53,315 nt of DNA, taken from contig JFLJ01000095.1 in assembly GCA_000634115.1 (NCBI GenBank), positions 1-53,315 on the forward strand. Reading direction: 5' to 3'. The notes under the pieces were generated by a model. That model did not search any database. It saw nothing but the letters and a program-made list of their open reading frames with translations, and had not been told where the DNA came from. Below, piece after piece: positions 16,161 through 23,678 of the stretch; position 1 is the first letter of the stretch; the number at the start of each line of letters is the position of its first letter. This DNA comes from Prochlorococcus sp. scB241_528O2 (GTDB lineage: Bacteria > Cyanobacteriota > Cyanobacteriia > PCC-6307 > Cyanobiaceae). The position numbers were made by a program, and so were the translations under genes.

Positions 16161-16940
16161 ATGTATTCTAAAATTGCACTTTCAATAGGGGGTAGTGACT
16201 CCGGAGGTGGAGCAGGTATTCAGGCTGACCTTAGAACTTTTATGGCCCTTAAAGTACATGGATGTTCTGTTATTACATGTATTACAGCACAAAATAGTAT
16301 TGAAGTTACATGTGTTGAAGCAGTAGAGAAGAATACTTTATTAAGTCAGTTAGATACTTTATTTTCTGATTTTGGTATTGATGCTTTAAAAACCGGAATG
16401 TTACTAAATGAAAGGATAATTAATGATACTGCATCAAAATTAAATAAATATCAAATAACCAAAGTTGTTGACCCAGTTATGGTTACAAGAACTGGGTCTA
16501 AATTACTGGAAGATTCTGCGATTAATGCTTATAAAAAACTCTTATTACCAATTGCTGATTTGGTAACTCCAAATATTTATGAAGCAAATCTACTTTCTGG
16601 CTTAGAAATAAATAATCAAGAAGATATAGAAAATTCAGCAAGAAATATTATTGGTCTTGGAGCTAAAGCAGTACTTATAAAAGGTGGCGGCTTAAAAGAT
16701 ATGAAAGGGAAAGACTTTTTTCTTGATTTAAATGGTAGAAAAAAGTGGCTGTGTAATAATTTTATAGATACAAAAAATACTCATGGTAGTGGTTGTACAT
16801 TAAGTGCTGCTATTTGTGGTTACAAAGCTTTAGGTTTTGAGCTACTTGATTCCATAAAAAAAGCAAAATTATTTGTTGAAAAATCTTTAGAAAATTCTTA
16901 CAAAATAGGATCTGGCCCTGGTCCCTTAGGTCATCATTAA
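16161..16940 (+). CDS. thiD: Hydroxymethylpyrimidine / phosphomethylpyrimidine kinase
   Basis: This ribokinase-fold enzyme phosphorylates HMP and HMP-P to HMP-PP for thiamine synthesis. It has the GGSDSGGGAGIQADL substrate loop at residues 10-24, PVMVTRTGSKLL at 105-116, and the anion-hole and catalytic segment THGSGCT with C212. Length (259) is normal. It forms a salvage pair with tenA. Confidence 0.96.
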   Translation: MYSKIALSIGGSDSGGGAGIQADLRTFMALKVHGCSVITCITAQNSIEVTCVEAVEKNTLLSQLDTLFSDFGIDALKTGMLLNERIINDTASKLNKYQITKVVDPVMVTRTGSKLLEDSAINAYKKLLLPIADLVTPNIYEANLLSGLEINNQEDIENSARNIIGLGAKAVLIKGGGLKDMKGKDFFLDLNGRKKWLCNNFIDTKNTHGSGCTLSAAICGYKALGFELLDSIKKAKLFVEKSLENSYKIGSGPGPLGHH

Positions 16941-16958
16941 TTATTTATATAAGTTAAA

Positions 16959-17144
16959 TTAAAACCACCATTTCCTATAGGGCTTTTTTAAAAATAAGAT
17001 TTCTTCTGTCTCCCATCCACCCTCTAACCACTCAAGATGCTCAAGCAATAAAGACTCACTTTCCATTTTGCTTAATTGACCAACTCTGTTTGCAATTCCA
17101 TCAAATCTAACTTTCATCAATTCTTCAATCTTGACGTTATTCAT
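16959..17144 (-). CDS. Hypothetical protein, 61 aa
   Basis: The frame reads MNNVKIEELMKVRFDGIANR, VGQLSKMESESLLLEHLEWL, EGGWETEEILFLKKPYRKWW. It is a helical, acidic protein with a basic aromatic tail. The composition supports a gene. I recognise no family. It is convergent with thiD. Confidence 0.55.
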   Translation of the reverse strand: MNNVKIEELMKVRFDGIANRVGQLSKMESESLLLEHLEWLEGGWETEEILFLKKPYRKWWF

Positions 17145-17325
17145 AGTGAAAACAGTAAATTTTTTCTACTCAAACTTGTATGGATTTTCTTGTCAAGTAT
17201 TTAATCTTATTTGTTTACTAGTAGTTCTAAGATATGTATAAAATACAACTTTTTAAAATAGATAGTAATTAAGACTCATTCACATAGATTTAATTCATTA
17301 TTAATTTGAAAAAAATACATTAATT

Positions 17326-17469
17326 ATGAATAAAGAAGAAACTGCAAAGCAAAAAACTATTTTAAACGTAGGCTATTGTGAAACTACCTCTGAATGGCTC
17401 AATAGAGTTATTGTTGAACTTGCAGATGAAAATAAGAATTTTGTAGATTTGTCAGTTATTTGCATTTAA
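17326..17469 (+). CDS. Small protein, 47 aa
   Basis: An ATG frame reading MNKEETAKQKTILNVGYCET, TSEWLNRVIVELADENKNFV, then DLSVICI. It alternates polar and hydrophobic residues as a folded small protein would. The family is unknown. It is flanked by AT-rich gaps of about 140-180 bases with nothing recognisable. Confidence 0.45.
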   Translation: MNKEETAKQKTILNVGYCETTSEWLNRVIVELADENKNFVDLSVICI

Positions 17470-17609
17470 GGTTTTGAAAATTTAATTTTATTTTGAGTTA
17501 TTTTGAACTTGCTACTATTTTTAATAGAGATTAAAAAGACATATTTTTCGTTTATCTTTAATGAAATTTTGTTTTAGATTTATATATTTACTCTATCGAT
17601 TTATTAGTA

Positions 17610-17987
17610 ATGAATCAAAATTGTCTCAAAGTAATTGGAATTAAAGATGAATCAAGAAAAGATGCACATTTATCATATGTAGATAAGGCACATGGATTAA
17701 AAGGTATCCTAAGTAGTGATTTTGAAGAATGGTCCAATTTTGATAGCTGGGGGATTATTTCAGTTCAGCAATGGATTTTTTCTAGAGCTTTAGATGTTTA
17801 TAGAGGTAAGAAAATTGATATTAAATGCGATTGTTGTGAATATGTTGATTCTCTTTCAAAAAATTTTGAGAAAATCAAAAAAGAAAAATGTTATGGTAAA
17901 AAAACTGCTTATATGATTGCAAAAGTCGTAGATGAAATTGTATTAGCTAAGATAAGTAGAGAAAGTGATGGGACATATTCTGCATAA
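17610..17987 (+). CDS. Conserved-type hypothetical protein, 125 aa
   Basis: A soluble protein with specific features: DESRKDAHLSYVDKAHGLKG, then WSNFDSWGIISVQQWIFSRA and a cysteine cluster in IKCDCCEYVD, followed by a Lys-rich helix. The CDCC cluster might bind metal or form a disulfide, but this is unproven. No known domain is recognised. It is 65 bases upstream of the second DUF1651 gene on the same strand. Confidence 0.6.
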   Translation: MNQNCLKVIGIKDESRKDAHLSYVDKAHGLKGILSSDFEEWSNFDSWGIISVQQWIFSRALDVYRGKKIDIKCDCCEYVDSLSKNFEKIKKEKCYGKKTAYMIAKVVDEIVLAKISRESDGTYSA

Positions 17988-18052
17988 GGGACATAATGAA
18001 GCCAATATACTTATTAGTAACAAGATAATCAAAAGTGTAGATCATAATAATT

Positions 18053-18292
18053 ATGTCTAAATCTTATTGGTTGATTAATTCAAATAGAACAGAAGTGAAA
18101 AGATTTATAAAAAACGATAAAAGTATTGATGGAGTTTTCGAGTATGTGTTTGTAGATACTGGGAAAATAGTTGGAGTATTAGGAAAAGAACCACCTGTAA
18201 TGACAACAACAATTTCAGTAGATATAGATTTAGCTAGAGAAATTTATGAAAGATTACTTTCTCAGGGATGGAGTAAAACTGAAGAATTGTAG
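18053..18292 (+). CDS. DUF1651 family protein (copy 2)
   Basis: This 79-residue paralogue of the protein at 11294-11542 shares WLINSN, VKRFI, GKIVGVLGKEPPVMTTTISV and a C-terminal ERLLSQGWSKTEE. The two copies differ in most positions, so they are old duplicates or separately acquired. It is the last typical AT-rich gene before the higher-G+C block starts. Confidence 0.75.
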   Translation: MSKSYWLINSNRTEVKRFIKNDKSIDGVFEYVFVDTGKIVGVLGKEPPVMTTTISVDIDLAREIYERLLSQGWSKTEEL

Positions 18293-18555
18293 ACAAAACG
18301 ATAGAAATAGGTCTACTTTCCAGAACTCTTTTGCCAGTATATTTATAAACAACTTTACCCGATAATACAAAAATACTTCTTGCGGACATTTATTTAATTT
18401 GGCAATATTAGTAACCGACTCCCAAAATGGCACATCAACATAAGATGTTTCCCTTAATGGCCAGATAGAACTGAAGGAATAAAAGTCAGGGATTTTTTAA
18501 ATATTATTCTTTCGGTTCAGCTGTTAAAAAGCTCCTACACACATACTGATAGACA

Positions 18556-19338
18556 ATGAAAATTATTAAGAGACTCAGTTCGCTGCCAGGCGATTCTCTG
18601 AGTGTTATTCGCCGCACTCCACCACTTGTTTTTGCAATGGCTGTCTTATCTCTCGGGGGATTTATAGGCGCCTCCACGGTCCTTGTGAGAGGGTTCAGAA
18701 TGGTTGAGAATTCCATCACTGTTACAGGCGCAAGTACTGAAAGTTTTGAGAGTGATATTGCCAAATGGTCCGTTCAGGTAAGGGCTACTGGAAAGACTCA
18801 GATCGACTCATTTAACAAGCATAAAGAGTCGATGAGAAAGACTATGAATTTCCTTAAAGCTAATGGAATTGAGGATGGTATAAAACAGGAAGTTTATCTT
18901 GGACCAGCAAGTATAAAAGAATATGAAACCAAGCATCCCAAGACCAATGAGATCATCAGAACGGAATGGATTACATATCAGAGTATTGAAATCCAGAGTA
19001 ATGATGTTTATCGAATTCAAAAAACCCATAGCAAGATAACTGAACTTCTTGGCGATGGTGTTTTAGTAAGACCAAGTTCCCCTGAATTCACCTATTCAAA
19101 GCTTGCTGATAAAAGAGTTGATATGCTTGCAAAGGCTGCAAAGGATGCACGAGTAAGAGCTGAGGCTATCGCCCTTCAGGCAGGCTCTGAAGTGGGTGGT
19201 CTAAAGAAAGTGAATACCGGTGTTTTCCAGATCACTGTTCCTAATTCCACTAGAGTGAGTAGCTGGGGTTCTTATGATACAACTACTATCAAGAAAGATA
19301 TCACTGCCGTTATGGGAGTAACTTTCGCGGTTAAATGA
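18556..19338 (+). CDS. SIMPL (DUF541) domain protein
   Basis: A 260-residue protein with an N-terminal membrane anchor or signal (about 26-45, VFAMAVLSLGGFIGASTVLV) and a SIMPL/DUF541 domain: NSITVTGASTESFESDIAKW, central YQSIEIQSNDVYRIQKTHSK, and C-terminal DARVRAEAIALQAGSEVGGL. Family members are periplasmic or outer-membrane proteins of poorly known function. The gene is much richer in G+C than its neighbours: the 60 bases at 18661-18720 contain 29 G or C. That suggests it came from another lineage such as Synechococcus or a low-light strain, or that it resists the local AT drift. Confidence 0.8.
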   Translation: MKIIKRLSSLPGDSLSVIRRTPPLVFAMAVLSLGGFIGASTVLVRGFRMVENSITVTGASTESFESDIAKWSVQVRATGKTQIDSFNKHKESMRKTMNFLKANGIEDGIKQEVYLGPASIKEYETKHPKTNEIIRTEWITYQSIEIQSNDVYRIQKTHSKITELLGDGVLVRPSSPEFTYSKLADKRVDMLAKAAKDARVRAEAIALQAGSEVGGLKKVNTGVFQITVPNSTRVSSWGSYDTTTIKKDITAVMGVTFAVK

Positions 19339-19342
19339 TGAC

Positions 19343-19438
19343 TTAGGGAGTTTTCTTTCTGCCCTTGAGAATCATCAATAAAGGCAGACCAACAAGCATC
19401 AGACTCCCGTCAAATAATAAAAAAGTATTCAGGTTCAT
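19343..19438 (-). CDS. 31-aa membrane peptide, coupled to the upstream gene
   Basis: The frame reads MNLNTFLLFDGSLMLVGLPL followed by LMILKGRKKTP: one membrane span ended by a basic cluster. Its ATG overlaps the TGA of the preceding minus-strand gene in an ATGA arrangement, which argues for translational coupling and a real gene. The acidic-hydrophobic-basic layout resembles C-terminal sorting tails, but here it stands alone. The function is unknown. Confidence 0.55.
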   Translation of the reverse strand: MNLNTFLLFDGSLMLVGLPLLMILKGRKKTP

Positions 19439-19638
19439 TTATCCATTCCTTCAGGGGTATCCCAATTAAGGGGTATCCCTTTTTTAACAGGTTCTTTTTT
19501 CATGTCATACAACTCTTTTCTGATCTTGTTGTAGTAGGCCAACTCCTCTGGATCATCAGAACCGAGACCATAATTCATGGTCGCTGCAAGATAAATTCTT
19601 TGCATACGGTATGACGATAGTGACATTACTTTAGACAA
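19435..19638 (-). CDS. Hypothetical protein, 67 aa
   Basis: The frame reads MSKVMSLSSYRMQRIYLAAT, MNYGLGSDDPEELAYYNKIR, KELYDMKKEP and a C-terminal PLNWDTPEGMDK. The composition is typical of a folded small protein and richer in G+C codons than the surrounding genome. It overlaps the next small gene by ATGA. No family is recognised. Confidence 0.6.
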   Translation of the reverse strand: MSKVMSLSSYRMQRIYLAATMNYGLGSDDPEELAYYNKIRKELYDMKKEPVKKGIPLNWDTPEGMDK

Positions 19639-19662
19639 GCTATTTAAATTATAAGATTGTTT

Positions 19663-20043
19663 TTATCCGCATTGCTTATCTTCACCATTGATACAGTATC
19701 TGGTGGCTTCGGTATTTAGTCTCATTTCACATGAAATTACCATTAGGGGTTTAACTGTTCCCGGTCCAAAATGTTTTGACTTGTAGTGATAACATATCCT
19801 GCGTCTTGCACTCATCCAGTCTTTCCAAAGTTTGTCATCATTCAATTCTTGCCTTAATTCCCAGTCTCTTTTATTTGCTTTCTCTGCGTAACACCTTGTA
19901 TATTCTGGTGTTGCTCCTGTCTCTACACATTCAAAAGGATAATCTTCCCACTGTTTAGCGTTCCAGCTTTCAAAGGTGTGATCATGAGCCTTCAGAGGTA
20001 TCTGTGAGAAGATTAATAAAAAGGGTATTAAGAAGATTTTTAT
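19663..20043 (-). CDS. LprI/DUF1311-like secreted protein with an apparent AUA start
   Basis: The frame is open for 126 codons from ATA at 20041-20043. Codons 2-19 (KIFLIPFLLIFSQIPLKA) are an excellent signal peptide, and the mature part carries Cys-rich LprI-like features: FECVETGATPEYTRCYAEKA, then LWKDWMSARRRICYHY and a final C-x-RLNTEATRYC segment. An in-frame TAA lies two codons before the ATA, so no ATG, GTG or TTG can supply the signal peptide. The only conventional start is the TTG at 19843-19845, which would remove the signal and half of the domain. Either AUA is used, or a former AUG has mutated. The DUF1311 assignment is moderate. Confidence 0.55.
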   Translation of the reverse strand: MKIFLIPFLLIFSQIPLKAHDHTFESWNAKQWEDYPFECVETGATPEYTRCYAEKANKRDWELRQELNDDKLWKDWMSARRRICYHYKSKHFGPGTVKPLMVISCEMRLNTEATRYCINGEDKQCG

Positions 20044-20098
20044 GGCTTAAATTCTAAATATATGGATTTGTATCATATCTCAGATCCCAGAGATTGCA

Positions 20099-20215
20099 AT
20101 GGATTACGAAACCGCTTTTTATCTAATTATGAGAGGTCTTAAAAACTTGATGAGGAATTATCTAACTCTAGGAATCTTTTCGAAAAGAAATTTTTTTGGA
20201 GAGGAATTTTCATAA
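20099..20215 (+). CDS. Small protein, 38 aa
   Basis: An ATG frame reading MDYETAFYLIMRGLKNLMRN followed by YLTLGIFSKRNFFGEEFS. It is amphipathic, with basic and aromatic residues, and has the look of a short conserved Prochlorococcus protein. It lies between the LprI-like gene (divergent) and a broken gene. The function is unknown. Confidence 0.45.
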   Translation: MDYETAFYLIMRGLKNLMRNYLTLGIFSKRNFFGEEFS

Positions 20216-20293
20216 CTCATAAATTCAGATCATAATAAAAAGCAAAAAGCTGATCATGAGTTATTCAGAAATTGACTTTTTAGCCTGCAAAGA

Positions 20294-20484
20294 ATGACTG
20301 CCTTAATTATTCCTTAATATATTTTATTATTATTGGCTTGCTTGGTTTGGTTTCCCCAATTAAATCAGAATCAAATAAAAATATTAATTGTGATTCTGCT
20401 CTTAGTCAGTATGCAATGAATATTTGTAGTAGTAGATCTCTTTATCAAAATGATTCAAAACTAAATAATTTCTTTGTACGATAG
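20294..20484 (+). pseudogene. Truncated, frameshifted LprI/DUF1311 gene
   Basis: The sequence reads a signal-peptide-like run (LIYFIIIIGLLGLVSPIKSE) followed by NINCDSALSQYAMNICSSRS and LYQNDSKLNNFF, the N-terminal signature of DUF1311/LprI proteins (NC-x-A-x(5)-MN-x-C…LN). The only ATG (20294) is out of frame with this, and the frame stops at TAG 20482-20484, so the remaining half of the domain is missing. It ends 35 bases before the tRNA-Thr-derived repeat, which may mark the event that truncated it. Confidence 0.55.
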
Positions 20485-20518
20485 TGATAATCTTCTTGAT
20501 ATCAATATATCTCGGGGA

Positions 20519-20532
20519 TGCCCTCGTCGGGA
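20519..20532. repeat. 14-bp copy of the tRNA-Thr 3' end (putative attachment site)
   Basis: TGCCCTCGTCGGGA is identical to 21591-21604, the 3' end of the tRNA-Thr gene, in the same orientation. The match stops at both sides. A 14-base exact match is not expected by chance in a window this size. Such partial duplications of tRNA 3' ends are left when tyrosine recombinases insert elements at tRNA genes, so this is probably the far attachment site of an insertion now spanning about 20,519-21,604. Confidence 0.6.
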
Positions 20533-20598
20533 TAAAGGATGAAAGGTTATGACACCATAAGACTGCCTTTGGAGGTTATTTCTGATTTTAAATAACAT

Positions 20599-20621
20599 TT
20601 TTCGGGAACTTTTCGGGAACT
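20599..20621. repeat. Tandem CGGGAAC repeats, left copy
   Basis: Two direct copies of the 11-base unit TTTTCGGGAAC, followed by T. The whole 23 bases recur exactly at 21411-21433. They lie about 70 bases inside the tRNA-derived repeat and outside the two-gene cassette. Repeats of this kind near an insertion border are often recombinase or accessory-factor binding sites. Confidence 0.7.
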
Positions 20622-20692
20622 TTTTGTGGAGATATTTTTCTAATCTTTTTTAAAATCTTCATTAATAAATTTATATTAACCACTACTTTTAG

Positions 20693-21079
20693 TTATCTTA
20701 CCCAACCATCTTTTGTGCATTTTCCATATCCAAAATCTACAGAAGAATATCGAAGTGGGGAAGGTTTAGGGTTGGCTTTATTTACAGCTTTTATATGCTC
20801 TTCTGAACAGAAGTATCTACCCTGAGCTTTAATGATATCTTTACTAATAATTTCAGCTCTTTCATTAGTTTTTATAAAACAACCACCTGCTACAATGTCG
20901 CATTTAGGTTCATAAGCATTTGTGAAATAATAAAAATTGTTATTAGCATCAATTATTCCTGACCAAGAAAATGGAGGTCTTTGAGTTGTATAAATCGTAT
21001 ATTTTTCTGCATATAAAGGATTAGATAACAATATTAATGAGAGTAATAAGAGTTTCAATTGTTTACCAGCCAGATTCAT
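20693..21079 (-). CDS. Cassette gene: secreted hypothetical protein
   Basis: The 128-residue protein has a good signal peptide (KQLKLLLLSLILLSNPLYA, cleavage expected after LYA) and a mature part rich in aromatic residues with four to five cysteines (CDIVAGGC, FCSEEH, GKCTKDG). This suggests a disulfide-bonded secreted or periplasmic protein. Its start lies inside the end of the upstream gene at 21063-21407 (17-base overlap), so the two are co-translated. No known family. It is one of the two genes in the putative integrative element. Confidence 0.6.
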   Translation of the reverse strand: MNLAGKQLKLLLLSLILLSNPLYAEKYTIYTTQRPPFSWSGIIDANNNFYYFTNAYEPKCDIVAGGCFIKTNERAEIISKDIIKAQGRYFCSEEHIKAVNKANPKPSPLRYSSVDFGYGKCTKDGWVR

Positions 21080-21407
21080 TCAATCTCTCATTCTTCTCAA
21101 ATGCTTCTTTATAAATCCTCTCTAATAATTCCTTACCCTCAGGAATAAAGTATGGAGTTGTTTCATCATAATCCTTGAAACAAGATTCAAAGTACTTTAA
21201 CTTCTTTTCCCTTTCTTTTCTTTTTTCTGGCAACCAAACTTCGTCCGCTATCCTTCCTACTAAAAAATTAACTTGCCTTTTAAGACTTTTATTAATAGTT
21301 GCATCTCTACGCCATTTCCAAAAAAAAATAAATGCGCCAATACCAAAAATAAATTCCATTAAAAAAGGGGTTTTATCCTCCAATTTTAAATTAACTGTCA
21401 ACTTCAA
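21063..21407 (-). CDS. Cassette gene: membrane-anchored hypothetical protein
   Basis: The 114 residues contain one membrane span (about 17-30, FLMEFIFGIGAFIFFWKW) followed by a charged helical domain (RRDATINKSLKRQVNFLVGR, then LPEKRKEREKKLKYFESCF) and a C-terminal helix. It is the first gene of the cassette and overlaps the next. The start is 4 bases from the right-hand CGGGAAC repeats, which could therefore also act on its promoter. The function is unknown. Confidence 0.6.
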   Translation of the reverse strand: MKLTVNLKLEDKTPFLMEFIFGIGAFIFFWKWRRDATINKSLKRQVNFLVGRIADEVWLPEKRKEREKKLKYFESCFKDYDETTPYFIPEGKELLERIYKEAFEKNERLNESGW

Positions 21408-21410
21408 TAA

Positions 21411-21443
21411 TTTTCGGGAACTTTTCGGGAACTATTCGAGAAC
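21411..21443. repeat. Tandem CGGGAAC repeats, right copy
   Basis: Two exact units of TTTTCGGGAAC plus a third degenerate one (ATTCGAGAACT). The first 23 bases are identical to 20599-20621. Together the two repeat clusters bracket the cassette genes. Confidence 0.7.
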
Positions 21444-21528
21444 TTTTATATTTTTGAAATTGGCTTATACTGAAGCCTCTTGAAAGATGTTTTTTGGTAT
21501 TAAATCAGTATTCAAGCTACTTAAGCAT

Positions 21529-21549
21529 AAAAAAAGACCCTTATGAGTC
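21529..21549 (-). terminator. Terminator of the tRNA-Tyr/tRNA-Thr transcript
   Basis: On the minus strand GACTC pairs with GGGTC (21536-21549) around an ATAA loop and runs into seven Ts. It lies about 40 bases beyond the 3' end of tRNA-Thr, on the strand of both tRNA genes. The stem is short but followed by a full T-run. Confidence 0.55.
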
Positions 21550-21590
21550 CTTATGAATGCTAGTGATGGTTTATGACTTGCTTTTTCAAG

Positions 21591-21662
<72 letters not shown>

Positions 21663-21672
21663 AACATTAAAG

Positions 21673-21754
21673 TGGGCCGGGTTGGATTTGAACCAACGTA
21701 GGCAGAGCCAGCGGATTTACAGTCCGCCCCCTTTAACCACTCGGGCACCGACCC
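21673..21754 (-). tRNA. tRNA-Tyr (anticodon GTA)
   Basis: An 82-base class II tRNA with a long variable arm: acceptor GGGTCGG with CCGGCCC and A, anticodon loop CTGTAAA (GTA), and T loop TTCAAAT. It lies 10 bases upstream of tRNA-Thr and is almost certainly co-transcribed with it. Confidence 0.97.
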
Positions 21755-21855
21755 CCACTATTTGAACTTATCAGTTAATGGTCACTTTGTGTGAAAATGT
21801 TTTGGTTTTTTTGTTTCTTTCTAGATAGCATTTAGTAGAAAAGACTTTATTGCTG

Positions 21856-22296
21856 ATGAATATTTTATTGATAAATGGACCAAATTTAAATTTATTGGGA
21901 ACTAGAGAACCAGAAATATATGGTAATAAATCACTAAATGATATTGAAAAAGATTTAACCAAGGTTGCCAAGGATAAAAGTATTAATCTTGAATGTTTTC
22001 AAAGTAATCATGAAGGAGAAATAGTTGATAAAATTCATAATTCTGTCGACAGGATTCAAGGCATTCTTATAAATGCAGGGGCTTTTACGCATACCTCGAT
22101 TTCTATTCGAGATGCTTTAATTGGATCAAAAATTCCATTTGTAGAGTTACATATTTCAAATATTTTTAGTAGGGAAGATTTTCGTAAAGAATCTTTTCTT
22201 ACAGATAAAGCTATAGGAATAATTAGTGGATTCGGGATATCCAGTTATTCCTTAGCTTTTGATGGAATAATTAAATATTTAAGTAATAAAGATTAA
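21856..22296 (+). CDS. aroQ: Type II 3-dehydroquinate dehydratase
   Basis: A shikimate-pathway enzyme that removes water from 3-dehydroquinate. The start is placed at the ATG at 21856 ([15 protein letters not shown]), two codons inside a longer frame from TTG. Catalytic motifs are [16 protein letters not shown] (Arg and the active-site Tyr), [28 protein letters not shown] and VELHISN. Length (146) is normal for the dodecameric type II enzyme. It starts a plus-strand run, with miaE beginning directly after its stop. Confidence 0.96.
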   Translation: MNILLINGPNLNLLGTREPEIYGNKSLNDIEKDLTKVAKDKSINLECFQSNHEGEIVDKIHNSVDRIQGILINAGAFTHTSISIRDALIGSKIPFVELHISNIFSREDFRKESFLTDKAIGIISGFGISSYSLAFDGIIKYLSNKD

Positions 22297-22905
22297 ATGC
22301 TAGTTGATTTTAAAAGGCCTTCTTCCCATATTAAATATTTATCCTCATTCACCTCATATAAGTGGATAAAAACCGCATTATCTAACCCGATAGACATTCT
22401 TATTGACCATGCTCACTGCGAGCGAAAAGCTGCAGGAGTAGCGATTCAATTGATGTTTAGATATCCTTCTGAACCAAATTTAGCTGAAGTTTTAAGTCCA
22501 ATTGCTAGAGAGGAATTAGAACATTTTGAAAAAATACTTTATTTTTTGAAGGATCTTGGACATTCTCTTAAGGCCTTAAAACCTCCTCCATATGGTGCTG
22601 AATTGTCTAAGAATATAAGAAAGGAAGAACCTAATAGGATGCTAGATAGTTTCTTAATCGCAGGACTGATTGAAGCAAGAAGTCATGAAAGACTTAGTTT
22701 GCTTGCTCTGAATTCTAAAGAAGACTCTTTTAAAGTCCTTTATGAATCTTTGCTTGATAGTGAGGCAAGACATTTTGGAATTTATTGGAAACTAGCGCAA
22801 ACTAAATTTTCTAAAAATCAAACTTTCGAAAGGTTAGATGAATTGTCTAAGATTGAGTCAGAAATACTTGCTGAGACTTGTCTGATGCCAAGGGTACATA
22901 GTTAG
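22297..22905 (+). CDS. miaE: MiaE-type tRNA-(ms2io6A37) hydroxylase
   Basis: A ferritin-like diiron protein that hydroxylates the isopentenyl group of ms2i6A37 in tRNA. Ligand motifs are visible in order: DHAHCERKAAG, REELEHFEK, LIEARSHERL and SEARHFGIYW. The 202-residue length fits. The ATG directly follows the aroQ stop codon, so translation is probably coupled. Confidence 0.9.
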   Translation: MLVDFKRPSSHIKYLSSFTSYKWIKTALSNPIDILIDHAHCERKAAGVAIQLMFRYPSEPNLAEVLSPIAREELEHFEKILYFLKDLGHSLKALKPPPYGAELSKNIRKEEPNRMLDSFLIAGLIEARSHERLSLLALNSKEDSFKVLYESLLDSEARHFGIYWKLAQTKFSKNQTFERLDELSKIESEILAETCLMPRVHS

Positions 22906-22922
22906 AAAAAATTAAATTAAGA

Positions 22923-23678
22923 ATGTTGATAAAAAAATTTTTAAGATTATTTACAGGTTCCAAAAGTTATTTAGTATCATTTACCATCGTTGGTGTTGGT
23001 CCTGGGGATCCATCACTTTTAACGATTGCGGCTGTAGATGCAATCAAAAAAGCAAAAGTTATAGTTTTCCCAGTTTCAGATGATAATAAAAAGAGTTTTG
23101 CTGCAGAAATAGTCAAAAAATATACCAAATTTAAAAAAAATATACCTATTATTTTTCCAATGGCTAGAAAGGATTTTGATCCTGATGAAATATGGTCTAA
23201 TGCTGTAGAAAAAATTGTGAAATTTATACAAAATGGCGAATCAGTCGTTTTACTTTGTCTTGGAGATACTTCCCTATTTGCAAGCTCTTCTAATATTTTG
23301 AGAATAATAAAAAATAATTATCCCGAAATTATCACCAAAACTATACCTGGTATTTCTTCTGTTTCAGCAGCAGCAGCATTGAATGATTTTGATTTAGTTA
23401 AAAAAGGAGAGACCTTGATAATCAAAGAATGCCCTTCTTCAAATTCAGAATTAACATCCCTTATCAAGGAAAATAGAGGAAATAAAACTGTTTTAGCGAT
23501 GATGAAAGTTGGGAAAAGATGGAATTTAGTAAGGGAAATCTTAAAAAAAGAGGATATTATCAATAAATCACTTGTAGCTTTAAGTGTTGGTATGCCTAAT
23601 CAAATTATTCAATATGCATCTCAATATAAAAAGGACTTCATGCCTTATTTCTCTTTGATTTTGATAAGGTTTGATTAA
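22923..23678 (+). CDS. cobI: Precorrin-2 C20-methyltransferase
   Basis: A SAM-dependent enzyme of cobalamin corrin-ring synthesis (CobI/CbiL). The tetrapyrrole methylase fold shows VGVGPGDPSLLTIAAVDAIK near the N-terminus, LCLGDTSLFASSSNI, and PGISSVSAAAA with the following substrate-loop residues. It has an N-terminal basic extension of about 20 residues. Its stop overlaps the next start by one base. The nearby ecfT is not clearly for cobalt. Confidence 0.9.
   Translation: MLIKKFLRLFTGSKSYLVSFTIVGVGPGDPSLLTIAAVDAIKKAKVIVFPVSDDNKKSFAAEIVKKYTKFKKNIPIIFPMARKDFDPDEIWSNAVEKIVKFIQNGESVVLLCLGDTSLFASSSNILRIIKNNYPEIITKTIPGISSVSAAAALNDFDLVKKGETLIIKECPSSNSELTSLIKENRGNKTVLAMMKVGKRWNLVREILKKEDIINKSLVALSVGMPNQIIQYASQYKKDFMPYFSLILIRFD

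Noticed and set aside
18293..18555. Open minus-strand frames in the gap before the SIMPL gene (for example one starting MSARSIFVLSGKVVYKYTGK)
   Set aside because: The frame with an ATG runs on antisense into the DUF1651 gene, and another protein-like stretch has no start codon. At most a decayed fragment; not supportable as a gene.
18504..18764. 86-codon minus-strand frame
   Set aside because: It is the antisense shadow of the SIMPL gene start, which has clear domain homology on the plus strand.
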